Shown here piece after piece: positions 63,910-64,000 of a stretch of DNA of 64,000 nt. Numbering within the stretch: the first letter of the stretch is position 1; each line of letters opens with the position of its first letter. Origin of the DNA: Velocimicrobium porci (GTDB lineage Bacteria; Bacillota; Clostridia; Lachnospirales; Lachnospiraceae); NCBI RefSeq assembly GCF_009696045.1, contig NZ_VUMT01000005.1, forward strand, positions 97,510-161,509, in the 5' to 3' direction. Position numbers and translations under genes: made by a program. The notes under the pieces are model-generated. The model was given only the letters and a program-made list of their open reading frames with translations. It was not told where the DNA came from and searched no databases.

Positions 63910-64000
63910 TATAAAAATGTACAATTAGTCTGTCTGTTTTAAGTGATCTTTTAACCTGTATGATTTTCCTGATATTGGTATTACATGTGCATGATGTAGA

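Overview
The window looks like chromosome from a low-GC, spore-forming, motile member of the Clostridia, most likely Lachnospiraceae. The signs are A+T-rich codon use, strong AGGAGG-type ribosome binding sites with some TTG and GTG starts, a SAM-I riboswitch and a T-box leader. Sporulation genes (spoIIR, a CotS-like kinase, a DUF3794/LysM protein, a YtvI-type permease), an archaeal-type ProRS, a Veg protein, a DUF1858 protein and a 2[4Fe-4S] ferredoxin point the same way. The family is inferred from gene content only. I saw no rRNA, tRNA, CRISPR array or phage module.

Layout. 0-7 kb: a short soluble histidine kinase, a flavodoxin/SCP2 fusion, a rhomboid protease, a MerR-type regulator, and a leftward unit of chemoreceptor plus PTS IIC-type permease. 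7-15.7 kb: an mtaD-ahcY pair for S-adenosylhomocysteine clearance, a TSCPD protein with murG, a membrane protein of unknown function, pgi, a secreted HExxH protein and a 55-residue ferredoxin. 15.8-17.6 kb: two decayed mobile elements side by side, an IS30-family remnant with intact 19-bp ends and an internally deleted IS200/IS605 element. They lie directly upstream of a two-gene ABC exporter (17.6-21.1 kb). 21-30.4 kb: DUF1858, GNAT, a second chemoreceptor, a secreted 5'-nucleotidase with Big_2 repeats, an O-acetylhomoserine sulfhydrylase-type enzyme, bioY behind a BirA-like operator, and metK behind a SAM-I riboswitch. 30.5-39.7 kb: a two-component system, an RluA pseudouridine synthase, a YtvI-type permease, a LiaF/DUF4097 pair, a GT2 glycosyltransferase and a third chemoreceptor. 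39.8-43.1 kb: an FtsX/MacB-type ABC operon whose first permease is frameshifted, preceded by the relic of another permease 3' end. 43.1-57.7 kb: proS behind a T-box, MATE, an S12 serine hydrolase, cca, a CotS-like kinase, a PEGA lipoprotein, a phosphohexomutase, a PrcB-like lipoprotein, veg and a DUF3794/LysM protein. 57.7-64 kb: ispE, spoIIR, ddl-murI-DUF1934, and a family 5 solute-binding protein followed by a permease broken after 37 codons.

Themes. The methyl cycle appears three times: SAM synthesis (metK), SAH removal (mtaD-ahcY) and homocysteine or methionine formation by a MetY-type enzyme. Cell-wall precursor genes (murG, ddl, murI) and sporulation genes are scattered through the window. 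The most unusual non-coding content is two families of dispersed, hairpin-forming intergenic repeats. One of them sits directly after the T-tract of a terminator at each of its four sites, including the attenuators of metK and proS. No clearly new defence or biosynthetic system is visible. The best leads are the terminator-linked repeats, the chemoreceptor-PTS unit, the flavodoxin-SCP2 fusion, the hairpins that cover ribosome binding sites, and the remodelled ABC loci.
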